Notes: generated by a model from the letters alone, not told the origin. A DNA stretch of 64,000 bases from Thermomonas carbonis (GCF_014396975.1 NZ_CP060719.1:2080001-2144000), one strand, 5' to 3'; positions 18,610 to 27,776 are shown, numbered from the stretch's first letter. Program-made: numbers and translations.

Positions 18610-20040
18610 ATGCAACCGACACCCTCGCAAGACGCGCCCGCCGTCGATCTCGCTGCGCAATCGCTCTGGTCCAGCCTGCGCGAGGCGATCCGCGGCACCA
18701 ATGCGGACTATACGAAGATCCCGTTGCGCCGCGCCGTGTTCCTGCTGGCAGTTCCGATGGTGCTCGAGCTGGTGCTGGAATCCACCTTCGCGGTGGTCGA
18801 CATCTTCTTCGTGGCCAAGCTGGGGGCGTCGGCGGTGGCGACGGTCGGGCTGACCGAGAGCTACCTGTTCCTGTTGTATTCGCTGGCGATGGGGCTGGCG
18901 ATGGCGGTCACCGCGGTGATCGCGCGGCGCGTCGGTGAAGGCAAGCAGGAGGAGGCCGCAGTTACCGCGGTGCAGGCGATCATCGTCGCGCTGCTGGTGT
19001 CGCTGTTGCCGGCGATCATCGGCATCGTCTACGCCCAGGACCTGCTGCGGCTGATGGGCGCGGACGCGTGGAGCATCGAGCACGGCTATCGCTACACGCA
19101 ATGGATGCTCGGCGGCAACGCGGTGATCATGCTGCTGTTCGTGATCAACGCGATCTTCCGCGGCGCCGGTGATGCGGCCATCGCGATGCGCGTGCTGTGG
19201 GTCGCGAACGGCCTGAACATCGTGCTGGATCCGCTGCTGATCTTCGGCTGGGGACCGGTGCCGGCGATGGGCGTGGAGGGTGCGGCGATCGCCACCAACA
19301 TCGGCCGTGGCGCGGGCGTGCTGATGCAGCTGTGGATCCTGTTCCGCGGCGGCCAGCACATCCGCGTGCTGGGCTCGCAACTCGCATGGCATGGCGCGGT
19401 GCTGTGGAACATCGTGCGCACCTCGCTGGGCGGGGTGGGGCAGATGCTGGTGGCGATGACCTCGTGGATCTTCCTGATGCGCATCCTCGCCAGCATCGGC
19501 AGCGAGGCGGTGGCCGGGGCGACCATCGCGATCCGGGTGATGATGTTCACGATGATGCCGGCCTGGGGCATGTCGAATGCCGCGGCCACGCTGGTCGGCC
19601 AGAACCTGGGCGCGCAGCAGCCGGAACGCGCCGAGGCCTCGGTCTGGCAGATCGGCTGGTACAACATGGCCTACCTGGTGATGGTCGCGGTGCTGTTCTT
19701 CGCGTTCCCGCAGGCGATCGTCGGCATCTTCAGCGCGGACGCGGGCGTGATCGCGGTCGGCGCGGAATGGCTGCGGATCCTGTCGTACTCGCTGTTCGTG
19801 TACGGCTGGTGGATGGTCAGCGTGCAGGCCTTCAACGGTGCCGGCGATACGACGACGCCGACCTGGATAAACGTGGTGTTCTTCTGGCTGATCCAGATCC
19901 CGCTGGCCTGGTACCTTGCCCTGCACCTGGGCCTGCAGGAAACCGGGGTGTTCTGGGCGGTGTTCGTGTCCGAAACCTCGGTGGGCTTGTTCACCCTGTG
20001 GCTGTTCTCGCGCGGGCGCTGGAAAGCGGCGCAGGTGTAG
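18610..20040 (+). CDS. MATE family efflux transporter
   Basis: A 476-residue protein with twelve predicted membrane helices and the internal two-fold repeat of the MATE family. Conserved elements include the first-helix region RAVFLLAVPMVLELVLEST, GAVATVGL-like helix 2 and the second-half VSVQAFNGAGDTTTPTW. It would export cationic compounds in exchange for sodium or protons. AAGGAGG at 18599-18605 is a strong ribosome binding site. It is a single gene, divergent from dbpA. Confidence 0.9.
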   Translation: MQPTPSQDAPAVDLAAQSLWSSLREAIRGTNADYTKIPLRRAVFLLAVPMVLELVLESTFAVVDIFFVAKLGASAVATVGLTESYLFLLYSLAMGLAMAVTAVIARRVGEGKQEEAAVTAVQAIIVALLVSLLPAIIGIVYAQDLLRLMGADAWSIEHGYRYTQWMLGGNAVIMLLFVINAIFRGAGDAAIAMRVLWVANGLNIVLDPLLIFGWGPVPAMGVEGAAIATNIGRGAGVLMQLWILFRGGQHIRVLGSQLAWHGAVLWNIVRTSLGGVGQMLVAMTSWIFLMRILASIGSEAVAGATIAIRVMMFTMMPAWGMSNAAATLVGQNLGAQQPERAEASVWQIGWYNMAYLVMVAVLFFAFPQAIVGIFSADAGVIAVGAEWLRILSYSLFVYGWWMVSVQAFNGAGDTTTPTWINVVFFWLIQIPLAWYLALHLGLQETGVFWAVFVSETSVGLFTLWLFSRGRWKAAQV

Positions 20041-20103
20041 CGAGACTCCGGCTTCATTCAGGCTTGCCTGCTAGCCTCTGCCGAACCCCGCCGGCAGCGC
20101 CGC

Positions 20104-21201
20104 ATGTCGCCCGTCCAACGACGCCATCGAATCCCCGCGCTGCTCGCGCTCTGCCTCGGCATCGCTTGCTTCTCGGGCTGCGAATCGCAGCGCACGCCGG
20201 AGCAGGTCCACGCCGAATTGCTGCGCAAGTTGCCGGCGACCTTGCATGACCGCGACGGCTGGGCGCGCGACATCCAGACCGCGTTCACCGCGCAGGACAT
20301 CGATCCCAGCACCAGCAACCTGTGCGCGGTGCTGGCGGTGGTCGAACAGGAATCGACCTATCGCGCTGACCCGCCGGTGCCCGGCCTGGGCGGCATCGCC
20401 ATCGGCGAGATCAAGCGCCGCGCCGCGGCGAAACGCGTGCCCGAATTCGCCATCGATGCGGCGCTGAAATTGCGCGCGCCCGATGGCCGCACCTATGCCG
20501 AGCGCCTGCAGGCCCTGCGCAGCGAGCGCGAAATGAGCGAGCTGTTCGAGGAGATGGTCGCGCGCTTGCCGCTGGGCAGCGGCAAGCTGCTGGCCGGTTT
20601 GAACCCGGTGCGCACCGGCGGGCCGATGCAGGTGCGGGTGGATTTCGCCGAGCGTCATGCGCGCGGCTATCCGTACACCGTCGAGGGTTCGATCCGCCAT
20701 GAGGTGTTCAGTCGTCGCGGTGGGCTGTACTTCGGCATCAAGCACCTGCTGGGATACCCGGCCGACTACGACAAGCCGCTCCATCGATTCGCCGATTTCA
20801 ACGCGGGCTGGCATGCCAGTCGCAACGCCGCCTTCCAGCAGGCGGCGGCGATCGCCAGCGGCAAGAAGCTGGTGCGCGATGGCGACCTGCTCACGCCGGG
20901 TGCGTCGATGCAAAAGCCCGGTGCGACCGAGGCCGCGTTGCGCAGCATCGACATGTTGCTGGGCATGGACGCCGCCGCGATCCGGGCTGATCTGAAGCGC
21001 GGGAACAGTGCCGGTTTCGATGAAACCGCGTTGTATCGCGCGGTCTTCGCGATCGCCGATCGCAAGGGCAGCGGCAAGCCGGTCGCGCGCGCGCGAGTGC
21101 CGGACATCGCCCTGGAAAGCCCCAAGATCACCCGGCCGCTCACGACGGCGTGGTTCGCCGGCCGGGTGGAATCGCGCTGGAACGCCTGCATGAAACGCTG
21201 A
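20104..21201 (+). CDS. DUF1615 family lipoprotein
   Basis: A 365-residue protein: lipobox FSGC after a short signal peptide (MSPVQRRHRIPALLALCL..CFSGC), so an envelope lipoprotein. The conserved core has AVLAVVEQESTYRADPPVPGLG, where the Glu of VEQES sits as in goose-type/SLT-like lytic enzymes, GGLYFGIKHLLGYPADYD and the C-terminal ESRWNACMKR. These stretches match the DUF1615 family, whose members look like cell-wall hydrolases, though no reaction is proven. It stands alone. Confidence 0.8.
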   Translation: MSPVQRRHRIPALLALCLGIACFSGCESQRTPEQVHAELLRKLPATLHDRDGWARDIQTAFTAQDIDPSTSNLCAVLAVVEQESTYRADPPVPGLGGIAIGEIKRRAAAKRVPEFAIDAALKLRAPDGRTYAERLQALRSEREMSELFEEMVARLPLGSGKLLAGLNPVRTGGPMQVRVDFAERHARGYPYTVEGSIRHEVFSRRGGLYFGIKHLLGYPADYDKPLHRFADFNAGWHASRNAAFQQAAAIASGKKLVRDGDLLTPGASMQKPGATEAALRSIDMLLGMDAAAIRADLKRGNSAGFDETALYRAVFAIADRKGSGKPVARARVPDIALESPKITRPLTTAWFAGRVESRWNACMKR

Positions 21202-21207
21202 TGCGGC

Positions 21208-21723
21208 TCAGCCGCCCGGTTGCAATCGCAACAGCATCAGCCCGTACACCAGCAGCGAGAACACCACGTAGGCGGCATCGACCAGGCGCTTGCGTTGCGG
21301 GTTGTTGCGGCTGCGGGTCACGTCGATCAGGAACTGCCGCAGCAGGAAGGTGTAAAGGATGTAGTAAAGGAACGGGATGACGTGGACCTGCCACGGATAG
21401 TCGTCGATGTGCTTGCCGAAGCGCGCCAGTATCCAGCCGATCTGCGCATGGATGCCGAGGATGCCCAGCGCGGCATTGACCAGCATCCACTGCACCTGGT
21501 CGCGGCCGAAGATCACCAGGTAGAACACCATGTACACGATGATGGCGATGCCACCATGCATGTACAGGAAGCTCAGGTCGGGACCGTCGGTCGCGTAGGC
21601 CATGAAGAAGCCCGACAGGCCGAACATCAGCATGTGGATGCCGAAGAACAGGTAGATGAACATGCCGGCCTGCTCGCGCATGCCCGGCAGGCCCTTCGAT
21701 TCCGGTTGCTGTTGATCCTTCAT
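21208..21723 (-). CDS. Conserved four- to five-helix membrane protein
   Basis: A 171-residue integral membrane protein with five hydrophobic segments (MFIYLFFGIHMLMFGLSGFF; IAIIVYMVFYLVIFG; ALGILGIHAQIGWILA; HVIPFLYYILYTFL; DAAYVVFSLLVYGLMLL) and a polar N-terminus. I know it only as a conserved hypothetical in xanthomonads. His and Lys/Arg at membrane edges are notable but prove nothing. It is convergent with the DUF1615 gene and 78 bases downstream of another membrane-protein gene on the same strand. Confidence 0.65.
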   Translation of the reverse strand: MKDQQQPESKGLPGMREQAGMFIYLFFGIHMLMFGLSGFFMAYATDGPDLSFLYMHGGIAIIVYMVFYLVIFGRDQVQWMLVNAALGILGIHAQIGWILARFGKHIDDYPWQVHVIPFLYYILYTFLLRQFLIDVTRSRNNPQRKRLVDAAYVVFSLLVYGLMLLRLQPGG

Positions 21724-21801
21724 TCGATCCTGCCCCTGCGTCGCTTCGTCAGGTAAACGCAGGCGGCCTTGCCTGCCGGCCTTGCAGGCCGATGCGCGGG
21801 G

Positions 21802-22470
21802 TCAGGGCAGAAGCAACTGCAGCAATGCGACCGCCACCGCGCTGGTCACCAGGAAGGCTGCACTCACTCGCGTGAGCGCGCTCCACCAGCCGATGTCGAC
21901 AAGCGCACGATAAGCGCAGGTGCGCGCCCACAGGTACCAGAGGCAGCCGATCGCGATCAGGACGCCCCCTGCGGCTTGCGACCAGCCATGTTCCACGCGG
22001 GCGACCAGGATGCCGACCGACAGCATCAGCACGAAGGGCGAGACCAGGAAGGCCTGCACCGAGAACGGCGAGCGCAGGGTCTCGCGGGTGATGGCCTTGC
22101 CTTGCTGCTGCAGGATCGAGAGTGCGGCGACCAGCGCGAAGGCGCAGAACACCACACAGCGCGTCAGCAGGAGGGCTTGATCGCTGCCCAGCAGCAGTTG
22201 CGACACGGGTGTGTCGGTTTCCAGCGAAGGGACCCGCGACAGCATCTCCAGCCCGTGCGCGATGACCACCGACAGGATCAGCATCAGGACCGGGCTGATC
22301 GTTTCGGTGAACTGGCGCTCGGGTTCCTGCTGCAATTCGAGCTCGGTGTAACGCGCGATGGCGGCCGGATGCCGCAGTACCCGCCAGAACGTGCGCGGAT
22401 AGAACACCAGCCAGCCGACCAGTTCGTAGAGGAATTCTTCAAGCGAGCGCAGGATCCGCATCAGGTCCAT
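21802..22470 (-). CDS. Membrane protein of unknown function, Yip1-like layout
   Basis: A 222-residue protein: a soluble N-terminal stretch (MDLMRILRSLEEFLYELVGW, then FYPRTFWRVLRHP) followed by five hydrophobic segments (ISPVLMLILSVVIAHGL onward). The layout resembles Yip1-domain and similar small permease-like membrane proteins, where the Phe-Arg-x-x-FHP-type stretch is just before the membrane region; I do not claim membership. No catalytic motif is visible. It is 37 bases downstream of the LprI/MliC lipoprotein gene, on the same strand. Confidence 0.6.
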   Translation of the reverse strand: MDLMRILRSLEEFLYELVGWLVFYPRTFWRVLRHPAAIARYTELELQQEPERQFTETISPVLMLILSVVIAHGLEMLSRVPSLETDTPVSQLLLGSDQALLLTRCVVFCAFALVAALSILQQQGKAITRETLRSPFSVQAFLVSPFVLMLSVGILVARVEHGWSQAAGGVLIAIGCLWYLWARTCAYRALVDIGWWSALTRVSAAFLVTSAVAVALLQLLLP

Positions 22471-22507
22471 GCGCGGCTCCGGATCATGGCGGGACGTCGT
22501 GCGTGGA

Positions 22508-23188
22508 TCATGCCGCTGGCGTGCAGCTCAGCTTGTTGCCGAAGAAGTCCACGCTGGCCTTGCCCTGGTGCTCCCAGAATTCCACGCCATCCGCCGCATA
22601 ACGCGCGCCACTGGCGCTGGGCGCGGCCGGGACGATGGCCTGGTCGCTGCCCCAGGTCAGCACCGCCGCACGCGGCTCGTCGTTGTAGAAGGTGGCGGTG
22701 AAGGGCTTGCTGTTGTCGTCGCAGCGGAACTCGACCGCGGACGGGATCGTCACCAGGCCGTGCTGGATGCGCAGGTCGACGATCCGCTCGATGTAGGCCT
22801 CGCGCACGCAGGCCGGCTTGTCGTCGGCCTTCCAGCACTCGTCGCGGCCCTTGATCCAGCCGCGCTCGGTGGCATGCAGTGTCGCCTTGTCGCTCGCCTT
22901 GGCCAGCGCCCGGGCGAAGGTGTCGGCCAGCTGCACGTCGAGCGCTGCCAGCGCCGGATCCTTGCAGACCATCTGTTCGAATTCGCCGGTCGAGGTGCTG
23001 CAGTCGAAGCTGGGGGACACCGCGACTGCCGCAGCCGCATCGCTCGTGGCGGGCGGCGCCGGCCCGGATGCAGGCGCGGGTGGCGGGGATGCCGCATCGA
23101 CGGGTGCGGCGCCTGGCGTTTCCGTGCCGGCGCTGCAGCCCGCAAGCAGGAAGATTGCGAAGGCGAATATTGGCGATGGCCGCGTCAT
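22508..23188 (-). CDS. Lipoprotein with LprI and MliC lysozyme-inhibitor domains
   Basis: A 226-residue lipoprotein: signal peptide with lipobox LLAGC (Cys18), a Pro/Ala linker (about 22-58), then two domains. The first (60-135) has SFDCSTSTGEFEQMVC and LAALDVQLADTF, the LprI/DUF1311 pattern. The second (about 148-226: VEFRCDD..YAADGVEFWEHQGK..LSCTPAA) is the MliC fold with its Cys pair. Both families are known or suspected to inhibit c-type lysozyme in the periplasm, so this protein may defend peptidoglycan with two modules. That function is inferred from family. Confidence 0.85.
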   Translation of the reverse strand: MTRPSPIFAFAIFLLAGCSAGTETPGAAPVDAASPPPAPASGPAPPATSDAAAAVAVSPSFDCSTSTGEFEQMVCKDPALAALDVQLADTFARALAKASDKATLHATERGWIKGRDECWKADDKPACVREAYIERIVDLRIQHGLVTIPSAVEFRCDDNSKPFTATFYNDEPRAAVLTWGSDQAIVPAAPSASGARYAADGVEFWEHQGKASVDFFGNKLSCTPAA

Positions 23189-23236
23189 GGGACGGCTCCC
23201 GGGGTCGGAGCAGGCAGCATAACGCGGCCGCGCAGG

Positions 23237-23593
23237 TCAGGCCTTGAGGTCGAGGGCGTTCTCGAACGTGCCGAAGATCATCCGCTTGCCGTCGAACGGC
23301 AACGGATTGTCCGCGCCCATCCGCGGGTCTTCCATCATCTTCTGCATGCCGGCGTCGCGGGTCGCCTTGTCCGGCCATTCGATCCACGAAAACATCACCG
23401 TCTCGTCGTCCTTCGCGTCGACCGCGCGGTAAAAGTCGGTGAGCTTGCCGTGCGGCACGTCCACGCCCCAGGCCTCGACCACGCGCAGCGCGCCGAACTC
23501 GATGAAGATCGGGTCGAAGCGCGCCGCATAGTCGATGACCTCCTGGCGTTTGGCGGTCGGGGCGGCAATCACGAAACCGTCGATGTAGCTCAT
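23237..23593 (-). CDS. DUF1428 family protein
   Basis: A 118-residue protein read from ATG 23593 (MSYIDGFVIAAPTAKRQE). The sequence is typical of DUF1428, a ferredoxin-like alpha/beta-barrel dimer family: EAWGVDVPHGKLTDF, FSWIEWPDKATRDAGM and FDGKRMIFGTFE. It resembles the EthD and antibiotic-monooxygenase fold, but no enzyme activity is established. Its start follows AGGAGA. It stands alone, with about 175 bases to the next gene; that gap shows no clear feature. Confidence 0.85.
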   Translation of the reverse strand: MSYIDGFVIAAPTAKRQEVIDYAARFDPIFIEFGALRVVEAWGVDVPHGKLTDFYRAVDAKDDETVMFSWIEWPDKATRDAGMQKMMEDPRMGADNPLPFDGKRMIFGTFENALDLKA

Positions 23594-23767
23594 GGGATTC
23601 TCCTTGGTGGTGGGCGGCCTGCCATGGCCGTCACGAGGACGTCGCGCGGGGAAGTGCGATTTCGACATGCCGCGGCGAAAGCCTGCGTGACAGTTGCGTT
23701 GGGTTCCGTTCGATGGCACCGCGCCCGGAAGTCGCAGGATGCTGTCGAATGGCCGCGCGTATGAACC

Positions 23768-24901
23768 TCAGGCGTCGTCGCGGCCTACGTAGTCGTCGAA
23801 CACTCTCCTGCGCGACAACGGCATCCGCGCCTGTGCGAGCAAACCGACCGGGACGGTCTGGAGTTTCATCACCCCGTATTCGCTCGGCCACTGCCCGCGC
23901 GGCGGCAGCTTGAACGTGCCCATCAACCGATCCACCAATGGCAGGTGGATGGCGTAGTTCACGTCGATGTAGTCCGCGTGCCGTGCGTGGTGCCAGTGGT
24001 GATAGCGCGGGGTGACCAGGACCTGCTCCAGCCAGCCGAAGTCCAGCCGCAGATTGGCATGCGCCAGCACCGCCTGCAGGCCGACCAGGATCACGTAGCC
24101 ATTGACCGCCGCCGGTGCGAAGCCGAGCACCACCAGTGGCATCAGGACCACGCTGCGGGTCAGCACGATCTCCAGCAGGTGCATGCGCGAGCCGGCCAGC
24201 CAATCCATGCGTCTGGTCGAGTGATGCACCGCATGGAAGCGCCAGAGCCATGGCGTGTTGTGGTACGCGCGATGCAGCAGCGCCTGCGCCAGGTCGGCCA
24301 CGAACACCGCCAGCAGGAACTGCAGCCACACAGGCAGGGACTGGATGGCGTTTTTCACGGTCTGCGAGGCCACCAGCGCATCGACCATGCTGGTCGATGC
24401 GGTCACCGCAATGAGCACGAACTGCACCAGCACGTGGCCGATGAAGAAATAGGCCAGGTCCGTGCGCCATTCCGCGCGCAGCGGCGACATCGGCAGCACC
24501 GGCAGCATCCGTTCGATCGGGATGAACACCAGCGCGGAGAAGAACAGCGAGATCACGAACCAGTCCAGCCCCAGCGAGAACGGGGTGGAGTCGATCGCAT
24601 CGAAATGCACGGTGGCACCGCCGAGCACGACGGCAATGGCTGCGCTGCCGACACCGAGCATCGCCACCCGCCGATTGCGCCCGCGCAGGATCGCGAAGGT
24701 GCCGGTGAGGAAGGCCGCGACCAGTCCGGACAGCAGCAGATGGCGCGCGAAGACCTCGCTGTAGACCGCGCGGAAATCGCGGCTGGTCAGCAGCTCCGGA
24801 AAGTGGAAGCAGAGCACGCCCAGCAGCGCCGACAGGCCGAGGCCGGCCGAGATATGGGCCAGCCAGGAACGTGATGGGGGCGAGGCCGGCGCGCTGGTCA
24901 T
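23768..24901 (-). CDS. Sterol desaturase/fatty acid hydroxylase family protein
   Basis: A 377-residue membrane protein. The di-iron histidine boxes are intact: HRAYHN, HAVHHS and HHWHHARH. About six membrane helices precede and surround them. These enzymes use oxygen and a non-haem di-iron centre to hydroxylate or desaturate lipid chains. The N-terminal 140 residues hold three extra helices that are not part of the catalytic domain. The substrate is unknown; hydroxylated fatty acids or ornithine lipids are possible. It is divergent from the ClpP-like lipoprotein gene. Confidence 0.87.
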   Translation of the reverse strand: MTSAPASPPSRSWLAHISAGLGLSALLGVLCFHFPELLTSRDFRAVYSEVFARHLLLSGLVAAFLTGTFAILRGRNRRVAMLGVGSAAIAVVLGGATVHFDAIDSTPFSLGLDWFVISLFFSALVFIPIERMLPVLPMSPLRAEWRTDLAYFFIGHVLVQFVLIAVTASTSMVDALVASQTVKNAIQSLPVWLQFLLAVFVADLAQALLHRAYHNTPWLWRFHAVHHSTRRMDWLAGSRMHLLEIVLTRSVVLMPLVVLGFAPAAVNGYVILVGLQAVLAHANLRLDFGWLEQVLVTPRYHHWHHARHADYIDVNYAIHLPLVDRLMGTFKLPPRGQWPSEYGVMKLQTVPVGLLAQARMPLSRRRVFDDYVGRDDA

Positions 24902-25029
24902 CGATGCACCCTAGCGGGCGTCTGCATCGCCGACAACATCACGCCCGTCACGGCGTGGTTCATCGCCGGTTCCGTGGATCGGCCTGAATGCGCCCTAGAC
25001 TGAGCCATCCCCGCCGCCCCCACGGTTCG

Positions 25030-26268
25030 ATGCGCCTCCACTGGATCCTGATCGCGCTTTGCCTGCTGGCCAGTGCCTGCAGCCGCCAACCCGGCCCGAC
25101 CCTGACCAGCGCGAACGCGGAGGCGGAGCTGGACAGCGGGCCGGTGGTACAGCGCAAGCCACAGGATGCGATCGACTGGTCGCCGGTGCGGCTGGAGGCC
25201 GGCGATGCCTGGATCGATTGCAGTGCCGACTACACCCTCGGCGGCGGTCGGCCGTTGCTGTCGCTGGCCTACGAAGACCTGCGCCGCAGCCTGCAGGATT
25301 GCCGCGCCACCGGCTTGATGCGGCTGCGCTACAAGGGCAAGGTCACCGCCAGTTTCGCCGCGCTGATGGAACGCAGCGGCAAGGTGGCCGGCGACCTCGG
25401 CATCGGCAAGCGCATCCTCGATATCGATTCCGCCGGCGGTCACGTGGAGGCCGCGATCCGCGCCGGCGATGCCATCGGCGAGAACGACTGGACGATCTGG
25501 GTGCGCGGCGATTCCGCCTGCCACAGCGCCTGCGTGCTGCTGCTGGCGGCGGGCGACATGCGGGTCATCGCCGGGCCGATCGGCATCCACCGGATGATCC
25601 GCCTGCGCTCGTCGGCGACCTCGCGCAAGGAGCTCGGCGAGGAGCTGCGCACGGTCAGCGACGAGCTGCGCAATTACCTGGAACGCAACGGCGCGTCCGA
25701 CAAGGTCTACGACCTGATGACCACGGTGCCCAATCGCACCCTGCGCATCCTCAGCGTCGAGGAGCTCGACCAGTACGGCCTGTCCGGCGCGAACGCGGTG
25801 GAGGACGACCTCAACCGCATCCGCTTGGCACGGCGCTGCGGCACCGATTTCCTGCAACGCCGCGATGCCTTCCGCCGCGCTTACGACGCGCATTGCGCGC
25901 AGGCCGTCGATGGCGAAACCCAGGACGTCGATCAGATGAACGACTGCGGCCTGGCGCTGCGCGGGCGCTTCGGTTTTCCCGGCGAGCAATGCGCCGACGA
26001 AAGCCCGATGGCCGAACTGGATGGCGCGATTCTGATGCCGCGCATTGCGCAGGATGTGCCGGAAGAGGCACCCCCGGACCCCACGCCCACCGAGCAGCAA
26101 TCGCCTGCGCCCGCCACCGGCAATGCCAAGCCCGCCAGGGCGGTGCGGGTTGCGCCCGACTCGGACGACGCCCCGACACCGCACGGTCCGTCCGCCGGCG
26201 AGGATCCCGCCGCCGAGGCAACCGAGGAAGCGGCCGCCGCCGAGCCGGACGATGTCTTGCCGGATTGA
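25030..26268 (+). CDS. Lipoprotein with ClpP/crotonase-like fold (COG3904-like)
   Basis: A 412-residue lipoprotein, starting at ATG 25030 for a tight signal peptide with lipobox ASAC. The domain from about 55 to 250 contains DIDSAGGHVEAAIRAG and SACHSACVLLLAAGDMRVI followed by GPIGIHR; these match the COG3904 periplasmic proteins with a ClpP-like fold, where Ser in the CxSAC stretch sits at the nucleophile position. About 70 C-terminal residues are Pro/Ala/Glu-rich (EEAPPDPTPTEQQSPAP, then EDPAAEATEEAAAAEPDD), a disordered acidic tail. Substrate unknown; peptidase activity not shown. Confidence 0.75.
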   Translation: MRLHWILIALCLLASACSRQPGPTLTSANAEAELDSGPVVQRKPQDAIDWSPVRLEAGDAWIDCSADYTLGGGRPLLSLAYEDLRRSLQDCRATGLMRLRYKGKVTASFAALMERSGKVAGDLGIGKRILDIDSAGGHVEAAIRAGDAIGENDWTIWVRGDSACHSACVLLLAAGDMRVIAGPIGIHRMIRLRSSATSRKELGEELRTVSDELRNYLERNGASDKVYDLMTTVPNRTLRILSVEELDQYGLSGANAVEDDLNRIRLARRCGTDFLQRRDAFRRAYDAHCAQAVDGETQDVDQMNDCGLALRGRFGFPGEQCADESPMAELDGAILMPRIAQDVPEEAPPDPTPTEQQSPAPATGNAKPARAVRVAPDSDDAPTPHGPSAGEDPAAEATEEAAAAEPDDVLPD

Positions 26269-26308
26269 GTGGTGATCGCCGGAGCGAACCGGTGTCGGGT
26301 TGAACGAA

Positions 26309-27022
26309 CTATTGGCGCTCACCGACCTCGGCGAAGATTCGTCTCAACTCGGTGAATGACCCGTCTTGAGCCAGTGATGCATGGCTGGCTGCGTCCGAGA
26401 CTCTCCATTCGTGTCTGGGCAAACGGCCCACGAGATCCCGGATGCTCTGGATGGGCGCATTCTCGTCACCTTCGCCGTGATGGACGTACACCATCGGTGC
26501 GTTGGCATACGGGATCGAGTCCCATGGCCCCAGAAGCACCTTGAAGTCAGCCCATGCGCCATGCGCCAGATCGCGGGGTAGGCCCCAGGTACCGAGCGTC
26601 TCCATCGCATCCTCGTGGCTGTTTGTGGCGAAAAGTTCGAGGAGTTGACGCGTTGGCGGCGATGTCACCGTGCGGGTGAACGTTTCCGGAGTGCCCATGG
26701 ATGCCAGCAAGTAACACCCCATGACCAAGCCGGGGTTGTTGCACGAGAAGTGCAGTGCGAATGGCCCTCCGCCGCTACCGCCCATGACATGACAACTGTC
26801 GATGCGGTTGGCGTTCAAGTACTGCCGGGTTCGCCGTGTACAGACGTCGAACGAAGGCTGGCATTCGTCGACGTCGTACCAGGGGCGTGTCGGGCAAATC
26901 AGTCGAACGTTCAGTTGATTCGCCAGTTCGGAGAACTCACTCCCGGCTTCGCCCCGTTGCGGTGTTCCCATGAAAAACACGAGAGGGACTCCCGCCTTGT
27001 TGCCGAACTCATGGAATTTCAT
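26309..27022 (-). CDS. Alpha/beta hydrolase
   Basis: A 237-residue alpha/beta-hydrolase. The oxyanion loop is FFMGTPQRG, and the nucleophile elbow is VMGGSGGGPFAL with Ser83. A later Asp lies in HHGEGDENAP and a His in AASHASLAQDG, completing the triad. There is no signal peptide; a cytoplasmic esterase is likely, substrate unknown. Four sampled lines average about 60% GC, against roughly 68% in the adjacent lipoprotein gene, and the residue use (Asn, Thr and Ser rich) differs too. That suggests recent transfer. It is convergent with the lipoprotein gene. Confidence 0.82.
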   Translation of the reverse strand: MKFHEFGNKAGVPLVFFMGTPQRGEAGSEFSELANQLNVRLICPTRPWYDVDECQPSFDVCTRRTRQYLNANRIDSCHVMGGSGGGPFALHFSCNNPGLVMGCYLLASMGTPETFTRTVTSPPTRQLLELFATNSHEDAMETLGTWGLPRDLAHGAWADFKVLLGPWDSIPYANAPMVYVHHGEGDENAPIQSIRDLVGRLPRHEWRVSDAASHASLAQDGSFTELRRIFAEVGERQ

Positions 27023-27126
27023 GAAGCCTGCTCTTGTCTTCGATCAAGGCCCGTTCGATTGCTGATGCGGTGGTGCCCGGGAGCAGGGCAAGCGATAGAA
27101 CGGGGGAACCGCGAACAGGCATCACG

Positions 27127-27735
27127 TCACTCCTTGGCGGTCTGGCGCAGCGTCGATGCCAGCGGCAACAGCCATGCGGCCTGCAAGGCCGTCGCCAGCA
27201 AGATGCCCTCGACGTCGAGTTGCAGCAGGCCGGACAGGATGCCGGCCACCTGCACGATGCCGATCGCCACGCCCAGCGCCGCAAGCCACTTCTTGCCGCG
27301 ACGACGCAGCGCCAGGCTCCACAGCATGAAGGCGATACCGGTCGCGACGACCGCGCAGGTCGCAAACGCCTGGTTGATGTCGTGGGTGAAGTGGAGCAGG
27401 GAGGCGTCCGGCGTTGCGCCGCCGGACAGCAGGCGCGGCGCGACGAAACCGCTCATCATCGCCGCGACCAGGTTGCAGGTGCTGGCTAGCAGATAGATGG
27501 CGAAGGCCAGCGACGCCGTCGCCGACCAGCGCAGCCACGCGCACAACCCGGCCAGGCCGGTCGCCAGTAACGGAAGGCAAGCGATGGCGATGCCGTGCAC
27601 CAGGGTGTTGACCGCCCGCATGCGGCCGTCCGGATCGTCGGCGAGCTCGTGGCCGGTGGGATGCATGACCAGCACCAGCAGCGGCAACAGCACGCCGGTC
27701 ATCAGCAAGGCAGCGGATTGGCGAGGCTGGATCAT
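27127..27735 (-). CDS. Six-helix membrane protein of unknown family
   Basis: A 202-residue integral membrane protein, about six helices (LLMTGVLLPLLVLVMHP; TLVHGIAIACLPLLATG; ATASLAFAIYLLASTCNL; INQAFATCAVVATGIAF; KKWLAALGVAIGIVQVAG; TALQAAWLLPLAS). The start at 27735 (MIQPRQSAALL) is chosen because the frame further upstream lies inside the acyltransferase gene. HPTGHELADDPDGRM in the first loop is polar and could be functional. I do not assign a family. It is the gene after the acyltransferase, 41 bases away. Confidence 0.65.
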   Translation of the reverse strand: MIQPRQSAALLMTGVLLPLLVLVMHPTGHELADDPDGRMRAVNTLVHGIAIACLPLLATGLAGLCAWLRWSATASLAFAIYLLASTCNLVAAMMSGFVAPRLLSGGATPDASLLHFTHDINQAFATCAVVATGIAFMLWSLALRRRGKKWLAALGVAIGIVQVAGILSGLLQLDVEGILLATALQAAWLLPLASTLRQTAKE

Positions 27736-27776
27736 GGTCGTGGCTTCTCCTTTGGTCGACGTCGGATGGTGCCGTC

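Noticed and set aside
17047..19926. A 959-codon reverse frame across dbpA and the MATE gene.
   Set aside because: His/Arg/Asp-rich and in the wrong frame for dbpA; only the frames with helicase and MATE motifs make sense.
21770..21801. GCCTGC/GCAGGC hairpin between two membrane-protein genes as a terminator.
   Set aside because: Only six pairs, within a direct-repeat-like GGCCTTGC context and no T-run; not convincing.
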